Assembly: GCA_013400975.1 (NCBI GenBank)
Contig: WBMZ01000363.1
Span: 1 to 64,000, forward strand
Source of the DNA: Atrichornis clamosus
Lineage: Eukaryota > Chordata > Aves > Passeriformes > Menuridae
Direction of reading: 5' to 3'
Length of the DNA: 64,000 nt
Shown here: piece after piece, positions 49,216 to 60,847 of the stretch
How the letters are laid out: the number at the start of each line of letters is the position of its first letter
Numbering within the stretch: the first letter of the stretch is position 1
Notes under the pieces: generated by a model
The model's input: only the letters and a program-made list of their open reading frames with translations
What the model was told of the DNA's origin: nothing
The model's database searches: none
Position numbers and translations under genes: made by a program

Positions 49216-52200
49216 TGGCACCCCGGCTCAGTCGCTCCCCTAACGCCACTGACCACCCCCATGTTTGCAGCGTGGGTTTAACTTTGCCCCGAGTTTCGGT
49301 GCTGTGGTGACGCTCCAGCCTCGCCGGTCCCCTCGGAGCAGTCAGTGGCTGCCAGACTTGCCCTTGCTGTGGAGGAGCGTTCTCGTCTGCCGGGGGTGAT
49401 CCCAAACCGCTGTGCCGGCTGTAGGTGAGGATTCCATGTCCTGCGTTGGGGCAGGAACCATCAGCTTCACGCAGCCAGGCTGGGAGCAGCTCCGTGGGGA
49501 GGGATCCGGGATCCTGCGAGCTGGCCTGAGTCCCTGGTACGCTGCTGCTGGAAAAGCACCACGCTCCGGGCTCAGGGGCACTGCTGAGCTGCTGCAAGGC
49601 GGCTGGCTGCGTTCAGCCGCCGGTTTTGGAGGTAAGGATATTGTGTTTTGCTGTGTTTCCAGCCCCGGGGCTGTCAGAGAGGCTGCAGGAGTCGTTCTGC
49701 GCTGATTTGGGGGTGGAAAGAAACCGTTCGTGCCCTGAGAAACGCTGCCCTTCCAGTGGGAAAGTTGGACAGAGGAAGAGGGAGGGAAGGGAAGTCAGTG
49801 CAGAGGCTCACTCGCTGCACGGCCTCCTTGACCGCCTGTTGCACTGGTGGAAGCATCCCCAGGCCTGTTCCTCCTCCTTTAGCACCACACAGCCTTGCAC
49901 CGTTCCACAAATTACTGAGCTGTTGCAGTGCTCGCTCACGGCGGGGAGGAGGGAGAGCTGTGGGAGGTCCTGGGGCAGGTGTGGTTCCCTGCTGCCCTGT
50001 GCTGGTTCGTACCTGATTTAGCAGAGGAGCAGAGCCTGGCAGCAAATGTATTCCCAGTAATATATTTCCAGTTTTCATCATTCCTCTGAGATTTTAAAGT
50101 GCAGTCAGCCTTGAGATTGCAGAGCTTTTTTTTACCTCCCTTGCCATCAAAATATGCCTTTCAGTGATGAAATTAACCTTTAGCTTGGGATTTGTCTGCT
50201 GAATAAATTAGGTCAAACTTTCTGCGTGTTAAAGACAAACTGAAATGGTGGAGTTGCTTTGCTCAGGCAGCCTGAGATCAGAATTTGGCCCATCAGTTCT
50301 TTGAAGGGAAGTAAAACTATAATGTCCAGATAACAACAAAGCAAACTTTAAGGCATCTGAGATCCCCAGGAAATCTGGGAATATCCCACATTGTGGTACA
50401 AGTGGGCATTTATCTCATTAAGAGGGCTCCTTACAGGAAGGACTGAAAGACTGATGTTATAGAAAGACTCTGGGCTGTGCCAGCAGTGTAACCACAGGGG
50501 CTGCTGCAGCTCACGGGAGGGTTTAAAAGCTCCAATATTTTAAGCTGTGGAAGTACATCCCTGGAAACGATGGCATGTCCTGCTTTGTCCCAATCATTTC
50601 CACAGAGAGGTTAAGATTGTATGATCCCCTGCTTTCCTGTATTAACAATTCTGCAGGTGGTTTGAGAGCAGCACTTCTTAGTTAAGTTAACTTGGTTAGG
50701 ATAAGGACTGGCTGCTCAGTCAGAGGCAAAAGGGATTGAGACATCCACCCCTCGGTGCTTGGCTGTGAAAGGGGCTGTGGATGAGATTCCAGGGACTCTG
50801 CCTGGGGGTCCTTAAAAGTAATTCAGGGTGCAAACAACAGGATCCTGCTGCTCCTGATTCGAGTTCAAGGTTCAAACCTGAGGTTTCAAGCATAGTTTCA
50901 AGCATCTATCATCCCTTTTTTTTTGTTGGAGTAATGGATGTCAAATAATGACAGCCTTATTTCCAGTCCTTCAGCCTGTCTTTGTACTGATTAAAAAAAA
51001 AAAATAACAAAAGAGTTTTTCTCTAATGTTTTGTGAGTGTGGGCACATCTATCTCCTGTTTTTGTGCACTGTCACACTCCTGGATGTCTCCTGCATTTAG
51101 GAACCTGCTGTGAGTTTTTCACTTGAGCAGACCTTTTAACCCAGGCTGGTGGCTGAGATGGTGCTTGAGGAGCACGGAGAGCTTGCAAAGAGGAATTCTA
51201 ATAACCGTGTCCTAATTCCAGTTAAAGTTTGAGAGAGGTGTGTGTTCACAGACCAGTAGCAGAGCAGAGGTGTGTAAGTAATGATCTGCTTTAATTAGAG
51301 TCGTACTAACACTGGTACAGACTTAATGACCGTGTGGGAACAGTCATTGTCTGCAGGAAGATGTGGCTCCAAAACTTTCTTGTTTCAGTGTCATACCTGA
51401 AAAAATCCAAATAAATAATCCAGAATTCTCATCTGTCATTCTTGTCTGTCCATGGCCACAGACCAAAAATTTGACACTAATTTTTTAGAACCTTTCAACC
51501 TGATGTTTTAATCTTTAAAATTAGACATTGATTTTTTTTTAAACCATTGATTTTTTTTTTCGTCAAACCTGATTTTTTGCTGTTTATGTCTTAGGAGCCT
51601 TTCCTGATGCTGCACACTCTCCTGGGAGAACCTGGGGCTGACTGGGTGGTGCTCGTGTGCTTGAACTGCTCAGGGCTCAACTCGGGGTGGGAAGCAGAGG
51701 GCTGCTCCCAGTCCTTGCAGAGGTGCCAGAGGTGTGAGGACACCAGCAGGTGTGGGGGATGAGCTGGAAGATGGACGTGGAGCATGGAATGGCCCTTGCA
51801 GAGGCAGGTTCTGGAGCTTGGCTCCTGTGTGGCCACTCACTGTCTCCATGTGGTTTTCCCAGCTGGAAGCGCCGAGCTGCCGGTGTGGAACGTGCAGGGA
51901 CGAGAATGTGCTGAACAGTTTTTCTGCCAGGAAGTGTGGCTGCATTGAAATCCAACGGCTCCACAGGAGCTCATCCAGTCTGATGATATCCTCTGTGGGG
52001 CTGTTGGGAAGAAGGGCACAGATTATTTCTCTCTTTCCTGTCAGTTGTGGGAGAGCTGGAGACAGGATTTTTTAATTTTATTTTTATGGGGTGTTACCAG
52101 GATGTGAAATCCTGTCCAACGAACATTTTCATTAAGATTGAGGTACTTAAGACACCCTGCAGACTGTGCTGGCTCAGGGGGCTGCCAAAGAGATGATGTC

Positions 52201-54109
52201 CAAAAAGCCTGCTTGTTCTCAGTGCTGGAGAACCAGGAGAGCTTCAGGTCTCAGTCAGTGAGTCCCAGCTGCAGGGAGGAGGAGCTCTCCTTCTTTATTT
52301 TTTTTTTCAGACAGCTTTAGTTATTTCTTGATCTTATTTTTTATTTTTCTTTTTTAACTTGGAAGAAAGGAAATCACTAAATCCAGCAAATAAACAGAAG
52401 TCAGGGGATGGAGCTGAGGATTCTGAAAGATGAGAAGGTGCATGTAATACACTATTACATGCAAGGACAAGGTCACTTCACTTTTGGAAAAGGCAGCCCA
52501 GCTTCACAATCCTACAGAAGTGCTTGGAAGAAGTCATCAGGATAAGAAGCAGTGAGCTGGTGCAGCCTGCTTGGAATTCTGAAAGGTTTTCCATATAATC
52601 CCTCATGCTGGGGGCTTTTAAGGGAATTTTATAGTTCTGAGTTAAAAAGCAGGTTCATTGTGTGAATAAATACTTGTCTGAAAGGTGAAATGCAGAGGGA
52701 AGTTGATGATGAGTTACCGTGTGGGAGAGAGGACAGTGATGCTCTCTACAGGGATAGGGGTTGGGATATGTGGGATTCTATAAATCTCCAACAGGAAAAT
52801 CATGAATCACGAAGTGGTGATATTTGCAGGCAAAACAAAGTTTAGTCAGGGCGTGAAAGATAATGACTGACTTAATGATTGAAAAAAAGCTTTTATGAGG
52901 CTCAGTGAGCATTAAAGTGGGAGAAGGTTTTCAATTGTGAAGTGGTGGAATTTGGGGAAGATGGAGGGAACTTTATTTCCTACTTTCGTCCTATTTTCCC
53001 ATCTAAAGCAGCGGGCTTTGCCTGTTCCTGCTCAGGAACAAGACCTCTGGGTGGCCATGGCCCAGAGGAAAGGTCAGCTCAGGGCTTAGTGCCAATCAAA
53101 CCTCAAACTGTGTTAGGGATGGCTGTGAAGGGGGAGCAGGACTAAACAGAGATCATGCCCTTAGGTAATCCACAGAACATTTCCCTCTTGGAGATCGTTT
53201 GGAGTTTTGGTCCTTCTGAGAGGCTCAGAAGAGCTGGAGGGATGGCCAGGAATCCTCCACTGCTTCCTCATGAGGAATGAGCAAGCTGGCAGGTGAGGAG
53301 GGGGCTGGGGGGGTGACAGAGGTTCAAGGGCCCACCAGAGGCACTGGGAGAGTGACTGGGATGGACTGTGTGCTGTCTCTTCCAGTGCAAGGACCAGAGG
53401 GCACCAAAGGAAGCCGGCTGGTGACAGGCTCAGAACAAGCAGAGGGGTTTCTGTGCAGGGTGCAGAGCTCAGCTCTGGAAGGTGTTGCTCTAGAAGGCCA
53501 TGGATGCTAAAAGTTTGGTGGGCCAAAGGGGAAGCAGGAAGACTTCATGACTCAGAAGTCTTTGAAAATGTCTTTAGAGGCAATTCTGGATCATAGGTTG
53601 CAGGAAGGAAGAAGAGATATTGGGGATGTTTGGCTGCATGCTGCCTTGTTGTTATACTCCTCCTAAGCTTGGCCACTGTGAGATAAGGCATGTTGGACTA
53701 CAGGGATGTTTCTGCAGACCCATTCTCACACTGCACTCTGCAGTGCTGCCCTGCAGATGTGGGATTGACCTGAGGGCACTGTGGAAGCAGAGCTTAGTCA
53801 CAGGAGAAGTGATGATGTCTAAATATAACCATTTGACCGCTGGAAATATTTCTATAATTCTCTTTTCCCCACAAGTTTTGTCTCTGTGTTCCAGTGAGGT
53901 TTTGAACTGCTGGAGTTTTTGCAGTGTGTCATTCCCACCTTCCCAGGTACCTGTGACACCACTTGGTCAGGGTCTGGGAACTGAGCTGTGGACACAAACA
54001 CGTGAATTTCCCCAACTAAAAAATCCCCTATTATGGAGTTGGGAGTATCATCTCCCATCTGGACACAGAGGGAACATGAGTCTGGTGCCACAGCTGCACC
54101 TGAGACATC

Positions 54110-54169
54110 TCAATTAGATGATCTTTAAGGTCCTTCCCAACCCAGATCATTCTGTGATTCCATGATTCT
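54110..54169 (+). mobile_element. CR1 terminal fragment, sense
   Basis: About 60 bases: AGATGATCTTTAAGGTCC, TTCCCAACCCAGATCATTC and TGTGATTCCATGATTCT, the CR1 3' end. Confidence 0.88.
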
Positions 54170-54366
54170 GCTCCCTCTGTAGTTGCTGGCAGCCCTGCTT
54201 GGCCATTCAGGCTGGAGGCTGGAGCTGCCCACCGTGGTAATAAAAAACCTCTTGACTTCAGAGCCTGAAAAAGCACCAGGACAAGCCAGGGCAGAGCACA
54301 GACTGAACAGTGGGGCTGTGGGAGCAGCCTTGGCTGGTCTGGGGGTGGTAAAGATGATAATGAGAA

Positions 54367-54435
54367 TATAGAATCATAGAACGGTTTAGATTGGCAGGGA
54401 CCTTATAGATCATCTAGTTCCAGCCCCCATTTTGT
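54367..54435 (-). mobile_element. CR1 terminal fragment, antisense
   Basis: A reverse-complement CR1 end: ATAGAATCATAGAACGG, then TTTAGATTGGCAGGGACC and TTATAGATCATCTAGTTCCA. It faces the fragment 200 bases upstream. Confidence 0.9.
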
Positions 54436-54802
54436 GGACTTGGCACGCTGTTCAGTGGGATTTAGCCCAGCTGCTTTAATTTTAGCTTTCAGTTGTTTTT
54501 TGGCCCGGGTTTTGTTCCGGTTTTTCTGGGCTCACGCTTCATCTGATGATGCATTTTCATTCACAGGAGGGCTTTTAATTGCCATGAAGGACTTCAATCA
54601 GTGCTGCACATTTATCCTCACCCTCAGGATTTCGGCCACTTTCAATGGACTGATAACTATGGGACAGTCATGGCACAGGCACAGCAGGGTGTGTGGATTT
54701 TTCTTGGAGCAAATGAAGCATAAACATTATTTCTGTCCTTCCTTTCGCACCTATGAGTCGCACATTAAAGTAATTTTGGTTTTCCCCTTTCCTCTCTTTC
54801 AG

Positions 54803-55076
54803 ATTTTACCAGTGGGAAGATGCTGATGGACAAAAATGAAACCTGGCTGTCCAATTTCTCCTCTGCTGCCTCCTCCTCTGTGAGGGGAGGGATGGGGCTC
54901 CAGGAAGTGGCCATCGGGCTCATCCTCACCCTCATCGACTTGGTCACGCTCCTGGGAAATACCGTGGTGTTCCTGTGCCCCGTGGTGGAGAAGAGGCTGC
55001 GCACGGTCACCTACATGTTCATCATGTCCCTGGCCACGGCTGACTTCCTCGTGGCCTGTCTGGTCATGCCCTTCAG
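54803..55076 (+). CDS. Gene 2, first coding exon (N-terminus to end of TM2)
   Basis: The acceptor is TTTCCTCTCTTTCAG. The first ATG is at 54820, with a second in-frame ATG at 54826 (MLMDKNETW). The second start gives MDK, the same three residues that open 5-HT4, so Met3 may be the true start. The exon has two N-glycosylation sequons (N6, N12), TM1 with GN (N47 = 1.50) and TM2 with LATAD (D75 = 2.50). It ends at AG before GTGAGG, phase 2. CDS begins at 54820. Confidence 0.93.
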
Positions 55077-58000
55077 GTGAGGAGCGTCCGTGGGGCGGGA
55101 GCTGCCGGCCTGAGCGTCCTTCCTCCCGGCTCCGCATCCGCCCTCGGAGCCGGGCTGGCTGGGAGCTCTGCTGCTGGGCTCAGGGTGGGCTCTGCAAGGG
55201 CTGGGCTCTGGGTCGGTGGCTGTTCGTGCTTCCCTGTCTGTGCTCCGTGGGATGGATCCCCTTGTAATGGATGAGACACAGTTCCCACAGGTGTTTTTGC
55301 TGTTGGCCACACAGGGACCCGGCTGCTGCTCTGGGCTGGGGTTCGCCTTTGCAGGTGGGGCTTCGGTGCCTTGAGTCCCCTCTCCCAGCACCAGCTCTGT
55401 GTTGCACGCTGGGCCAAGCTGGCTGGGGGGATTTTGCACACATTTTTGGGAAGTGGGAGCTGAGGTGCCACTGGTGTGGCACCATTAATAGCCATGGCTG
55501 CATTGATCCTGCAGAGGCAGAACAAATCACGAAGCATGTTTTTCCCTCTTTTTTTCTTAGCCAAGAATTACTGTTGAAATCAGTGGAGTTAAATTCTTTG
55601 CTTTTGATTTCACACTTCTATAACCTTATCTTTTCTATTCTGGTAGTGGGAGGGCGAAGTAAAAACATTCCTTATAGCATAAGGAAATGGATTATTTCAT
55701 TTTACTGAACCTGGAAGGCTGTTGCAGAGATGCTATTCTTCATATTCTTGGTGAAACACAGAGTTTTTATTGTCTTTCTGGTTCAGACAACATACCAGTG
55801 GAGTTTGAGGGGAAAGCTGGTGACTGCAAAATAAATGTTGTATCTGCATCAACAGGCTGAAGGAACTGCAGTGGGATAATAAATGGGATAGCAAATGGGA
55901 TTTGCTGCACTTGTTTTGCCCCTACTGCTTGACTGCATTGCACATGGGTAGCTGCAGTGTTGACAGGGGGACAAAGCCCATCTCCATCTCTCTGTGTAAA
56001 TGTAAGGAATTTATTTTAGTATAAGCAGAGTAATTTAGTCTCCACCTATATTTAGTGGAGGAAGAGGCACTTGAGAGGGCAGCTGTCCCTGCACGAGGTC
56101 TATATTTATGTGAGCTTCACTACCTGGCTAAAACAATGAAACAAACCTAGAAAACAGCTGACCTGTGGTCCCGGCTGTTTTGTCCTGCAAAGCAGCTGTA
56201 GGTTTGTGTAAATCATGGAGCTGCACCCTATTTCGAGTTCCTGGAGCAATGTGAGGAAGCTGAACTCTCTTCATGTTCTGTGCTTCAGCTCTCATGGGGC
56301 TGCTAATGCTTTTGAATTTGGCACTGAAAAGTATTGTCCCAACAAGCAATTACAGGCTGAGTTACAAGTTCATAGTGTCAGGTGAAAAAAAGCTGTTAAT
56401 GGTGCTCTTTAAAAAACCAACAAACTGCTAATTTAAATTCTGAGCTTGGTGAATTTTAAGTTCAGGTTCTGAAATTTGGGTTGTCAGGGACCTCTAGGGG
56501 TCATCTAGTCCAACCCCTCTGCAGTGAGCAGGGACATCTGCAACTGGGACAGATTGCTCAGAGCTCTGTCCAGCCTGGCTTTGAGCACTGCCAGGGACGG
56601 GGCAGCCACAGCTTTCTGGGCAACCTTATTGCACAACATTTCTTCCTTATATCTATTTTGAACCTACTCTTAGCGATGTCTCACTTAGCCAACAAAAATC
56701 ACGAAGGGGAGCAAAGAGCAGAGCACGGTTGGTGCTTTGTGCCCCTCCTGACTGTCCTGGTGTTGCCTGGTGGGAAGAGCTGCCAGCTCTTGGTGGGCCA
56801 GTGGTGAGGAGCAGACCCTGTTGGCCCATCAGTGTTGTCCAGCCCTGCCAATGGAGTGGCTGTTGTTCCACACTTTCCCAAAGTTTTGGCTTCACATCTA
56901 TGCTGCTCTTTTGGATTTCAGTTTGCTCCTCAGTTGGCATGTTAGCATGTGCCAAAGGGAAGGAAAATAAATGACCTTAGGAGCCAGTTTGGTTCAGGAA
57001 AATGTGACAGAAAGGAAAAACAAGTTTGTCACCCAGGGTCTTAATTTCATGAGAGTGAGATTTCTGTTTTGTTCCTGGCTTGGCTTGTTTGCAGGAGCGA
57101 TTCAGCTGAGCTTAGCTCATTGCCTGGGCGCTCCAGCCAGTCCAGTTGTTTCCAGGCTGAATATTTCCAGCTACTCTTTTCTTCTGCAAGCAAAAGAGAA
57201 AGGCAGCAGTGACTCCATTGTGTGTTTGTTTGGGTTTTACTATTCCTTCTTGTCCAGCATCATTTCCAAGCTGCAGAGACCTTTCACAAGAGAGAAGAGG
57301 GATCACGTATCCACTGCCCCATGCTGTGAGAATATTTGCAGGTCTGGTGCACCCCACCAGATGTGTGCAGATAGGATCTGTGTGCAAGGGTGTCCTGGGA
57401 CAGCAGGATGTCTCCTTCTGCGAGGCCAGGGCACACCACAGGCCCTGCAGCATCTCTGGGGATAAGGAGGGCTCTGAGGAATGGCAGCAAGGCACCCAGC
57501 TGCTTCAATTCCAACATCCCATTTCCCCTCTGTGAAAGAGCCATGAAACCTTTCTGTGTGTGTGCAGTGGGACCCTCCGTGCTGCCCACGGCGGAGGGAC
57601 GGGTGCTGCTGTAGATTAATGTTTGCTTGGATTTTTCCATGGAATCCCACATAAAAAAGAGCTGCCAGGGGCTGGGACCCTTCAGCACCCCACCTACAGC
57701 AGTTGCTGTGCTCTGGAACAGCCTTCACGAGCCGTTCCAATGAATTGTTGCTGATGATATATAGGTCAGCCGTTGTTTTGCCTCTCCTCTGAAATCAAGT
57801 TAAATCTTCCTGCCCTTGCTGGGCACCTGAGCACTACAGCACAGCAGCCCCGAATTCACTGTATTTAACCAGCAAGCTGGGAAGTTACAGGATAATTAAA
57901 GCTTTGCAGGACGAGGGAGTTACTCATCAAATTCACACACAATGGTGATTTCAGCAGCACCCCGGGAGCTGCAGAAAGCTGGTGAAAGCAAGGGAAAGCA

Positions 58001-60847
58001 AATAGCATCTCACTGAATGCTACAGAAACATGCATCAGCCTTCCTACAGCTGCCATATGTTCCTTCCTTCGCTGCTCACTTCTCACAGGCTCCTCTTGAC
58101 TTTATTAGAAATAGTTTTGGTACCATGTCTGCTTTTTGCTAGCTTTTTATGAGCTACATAATGTACAAGCTGCACAGGCTTCCTCCCAGGATTTTGTTGT
58201 TTTGTTGGGATTTTTTTTAAACAAGAATGGAAATCCTTTCTAGTTTAGAGGCATAAGATCAGATGTGAAGTGAGTTTCTTGGAGATCTCCCGTGCCCCAG
58301 TAACTGGGGAGAAATCATAAAAGTCTGTGCTGTGTAGGGCACTGGAAAATGCTGTGAATAACAAAGCTGTGCAGATGTAAATTTGGGGTGGTTTGTGGGG
58401 CAAAGCATCTCTCTCAAGACACCCACTTTGGGTGCAGGCAAGAAGCACAGGTTTGCTTTCTTCAGCCATGCTCCAGCTGTGGGTTATTCCTTGTGTTGTG
58501 CTTTGAGGATGAATCCCTGCTGTCTGAGCTGCCTGCCCATCTTTAGTACCTCTGTGATAAAACGTGGCATTATCTCAGTGCAGTCATAAAAAATAGAATC
58601 ACAGAATGGTTTGGGTTGAAAGGGAAGTTAGAGATTATCTTGTTCCACCCCCTGCCATGGGCAGGGACATGTTGCACTAGACCAGGTTGCTCAGAGCCCC
58701 ATCCAGCTCGTCCTTGAACACTTCCAGGGAATGTACAAACTCAGCCCTTCTGGCTCTTGATTTCCACCCGTTTTTCTCTCGCAGCATCATTTACGAGGTG
58801 ACGGGGATGTGGCTGTTTGGGAAGCTGTTCTGCAAAGTCTGGATCTCCTTTGATGTCATGTTCTGCACAGCATCCATTGTCACGCTGTGCTTCATCAGCC
58901 TGGACAGGTACTGCTCCGTGGTGACCCCCTACCACTACTCCAGAAGGATGTCCCGTGGCAGGTGAGTGGGGGTGCCCCTCACTTTGGGTCCCTCCCGATT
59001 GTCACTTGCCCATGGCCTACATTGGCTTGGGGCTGAATGAGCGATTGGCAGGTGCTGCCCAGAAGCAGAGTGACGTGGCACAAGGAACTTTGCACCTTTC
59101 AAAACTCTGCGGAAAATGTTTCACGTGGTGCAGGAGAGGACAAGGAGGATGCAGCTGAGCTGGTTGGGTGGTGCTCCTGGGAGAGTATTTTCTGAGCTAA
59201 GGATGGGTTGCAAAATGGTGTAAAAACCAGTGATGTGGCTGACTCGGACCTACAGTTTTGCCCTTTGCAGTCATTTCATAGAATCACCAAATGATTTGGG
59301 TTGGAAGGGACCTTAGAGATTTTCTTGTTCCCTGCCACAACCAGGGACACTTTCTAGTCCAACTAGACCAGGTTGCTCAAAGCCCAACCCAACCTGGACT
59401 TGAACATTTCCAGGGATGGGAAAGGACTTTGAAGCACTTCTAAGGACTAGGGAAAAGGAGAATGCAGAAGAATGCATGTAGCAGTAGTCTTCCCTCTCTA
59501 AAACTCATCTTCTTTACTGACATGATGTTCAGGAAAAACAGGGAGAGTTTCTAAGCTCCTGTGAGGGTTTCATGTGAAAGGTTGAAAGGAGGACTGCAGG
59601 GTGGGGAAAATCTGAGGGTGGGCAGAGAGGGCACTGCAGCAGTGGGGGTGCTTTGCAGGGTGGGTTCAGGCTTCTCTAGGAATGTTTTTCCCACTGTCAC
59701 TTGCTGTGTCCAATTTGCAGATCAGGGGCAGTCAGCAAAGTGAGGAGGGGGCTGTGCAGCCCCCCTTGCACAGGTTCTGTGATCTGGTGTCCATCAGCTC
59801 CACCGCCATCATGCCCCAGAGGGTGAGATAACGGCCAGGTACTAAAGCTGAAACCAGAAAAATCTACATGCTGCTGTTTTATATACTAACAAACATCCTC
59901 TATTAAAATCTTTCCTTGCCTATTTTCAGCCAGCTCTGAGCTGGCTTGTGTTGACCCCAATTCTGTGAACTACAGACCAATTACCCAGTTGTTCGAGATA
60001 CTCACATCTGGACTTGTTATATCCCAGCTTGTTCCCTTCTCCAAGCCCTGCTGGACTGCTCAGCAGTGATATCCCACACAGGTTACCATGGGGATTGAAT
60101 CGTACTGGATGTTCTCAACTAAAAATTCCTCAGACCCTCTCTCCCCTCCCCTCTCTTTCCTTTTGCAGATGCATTGTGATGACCTGCACGGTGTGGGTGT
60201 ATTCCTCCCTCATTTCCTTCCTTCCCGTCATGCAAGGCTGGAATGAGATCCCCGGGGTGGATTTTGATGCGGGCAGGGAATGCATCTTCGTCACCAACTG
60301 GGTTTTTGCCATCGTGGCTTCTGCTCTGGCGTTCTTCGTCCCCTTCATGGTCATGTGCAGCATGTACTTCTTCATCTACCGGGCCTCGCGCCTCAAGGCC
60401 ACTCGCATCGTGTCCCAGACGCTGGAGATCCACTACCACCCCAGCAGCAAGCGGCAGAACCACCTGCATCTGGAGAACAAGGCCACGAGGACCATCAGCA
60501 TCATCATCTCAGCCTTCGTGCTGTGCTGGCTGCCCTACTTCGTGCTGAACGTCTGGCTGGCGGCCAGGGGCACCGACTCCCCCAGCACGGTGCTGCTGGG
60601 CACCTTCAAGGTCATCACTTGGCTGGGCTACTGCAACTCCACCATCAACCCCCTGCTCTACGCCTTCCTCAACAGGGACTTCCAGCGCGCCCTGAAGAAG
60701 CTGCTGGTTTGCAGGCACAGGTCACAGGTGGGCACTGGAGAAGACATGGTTTCCATAGCCACCTTTTCCAAGACTGCTCCAGACCTGGAATACAGCGTGG
60801 CGGCGCCAGCACCCAACGGCGCCCTGAAGGGCAAACCCAAGTCGTAG
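54820..60847 (+). CDS. Gene 2: class A aminergic GPCR, 5-HT4-like, 370 aa
   Basis: Joined exons are 54820-55076, 58785-58961 and 60169-60847 (1113 bases, both introns phase 2, all GT-AG). The product is a complete seven-helix receptor with N47 (1.50), D75 (2.50), C102 paired with ECL2 C183, amine-anchoring D109 (3.32), DRY 126-128, P203 (5.50), W265/P267 (CWLPYF) and NPLLY 305-309. Position 5.42/5.43/5.46 is Ala/Ser/Ala (195, 196, 199), like 5-HT4 (Cys/Ser/Ala) and unlike catecholamine receptors with two or three Ser. N272 (6.55) and SFLPVMQGWN (161-170) also match 5-HT4; SFDVMFCTASI resembles H2. The third loop is short, as in Gs-coupled amine receptors, and C326 is a likely palmitoylation site. 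It should sit in the plasma membrane and raise cAMP on binding an amine (inference). The ligand is uncertain: serotonin, histamine, octopamine or a trace amine. It is too diverged to be plain HTR4, so no symbol is given. Confidence 0.93.
56466..56672 (-). mobile_element. CR1 fragment, antisense
   Basis: About 200 bases: CAGGGACCTCTAGGGGTCATC, TAGTCCAACCCCTCTGCAGT, TTGCTCAGAGCTCTGTCCAG, GAGCACTGCCAGGGACGGGG and CAGCCACAGCTTTCTGGGC. The terminal repeat has decayed and the 5' end is truncated. Confidence 0.92.
58594..58730 (-). mobile_element. CR1 3' fragment, antisense, next to exon 2 acceptor
   Basis: An antisense CR1 end: TAGAATCACAGAATGGTTTG, GGTTGAAAGGGAAGTTAGAG, CCACCCCCTGCCATGGGCAG, AGACCAGGTTGCTCAGAGCC and GAACACTTCCAGGGA. 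Only about 54 bases separate it from the first base of coding exon 2, so the branch point must lie in that gap or within the element. Confidence 0.94.
58785..58961 (+). CDS. Gene 2, second coding exon (TM3 to start of TM4)
   Basis: The exon completes the split Ser86 codon and reads IIYEVTGMWLFGKLFCKVWI. It holds C102 (3.25), D109 (3.32) and the DRY motif, then VVTPYHYSRRMSRGR in the second intracellular loop. Both ends are phase 2. The donor is GGCAG before GTGAGT. Confidence 0.95.
58962..60168 (+). other. Gene 2 intron 3
   Basis: Runs from GTGAGT to a long pyrimidine tract ending TTTTGCAG. It contains the CR1 fragment at 59277-59420; no other feature recognised. Confidence 0.88.
59277..59420 (-). 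mobile_element. CR1 3' fragment, antisense
   Basis: CATAGAATCACCAAATGA, TTTGGGTTGGAAGGGACC, TTAGAGATTTTCTTGTTCCC, AGACCAGGTTGCTCAAAGCC and TTCCAGGGATGGG identify the CR1 end. Confidence 0.94.
60169..60847 (+). CDS. Gene 2, last coding exon (TM4 to C-terminus)
   Basis: The exon completes Arg145 and encodes TM4 to TM7 and the tail. It contains ECL2 C183, the TM5 pocket Ala195/Ser196/Ala199, the short third loop (RASRLKATRIVSQTL, LENKATRTISI), CWLPYF, WLGYCNSTINPLLY, helix 8 (NRDFQRALKKLLVC) and a 44-residue tail with several Ser/Thr. It stops at TAG 60845-60847. Third positions are mostly G or C, which leaves long open frames in the other frames and on the other strand; these are shadows. Confidence 0.96.

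Larger units (their letters stand above)
48399..54802 (+). other. Gene 2 intron 1
   Basis: Inferred intron from the island donor to the coding exon acceptor (CCTCTCTTTCAG). It contains the 24-bp minisatellite, a further GC-rich stretch to about 49.7 kb, and two CR1 fragments near 54.1-54.4 kb. The rest (49.7-54.1 kb) holds no recognised feature beyond T-rich runs near 51.5 and 52.3 kb. Confidence 0.5.
55077..58784 (+). other. Gene 2 intron 2
   Basis: The intron runs from GTGAGG to TTTTTCTCTCGCAG. It contains two antisense CR1 fragments, at 56466-56672 and at 58594-58730. The second ends only about 54 bases before the splice acceptor. No other feature recognised. Confidence 0.85.

Noticed and set aside
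54434..54826. 130-codon + strand frame ending near the receptor start
   Set aside because: It is a read-through of the intron into exon sequence and ends at the TGA overlapping the receptor start; it has no start-site support.
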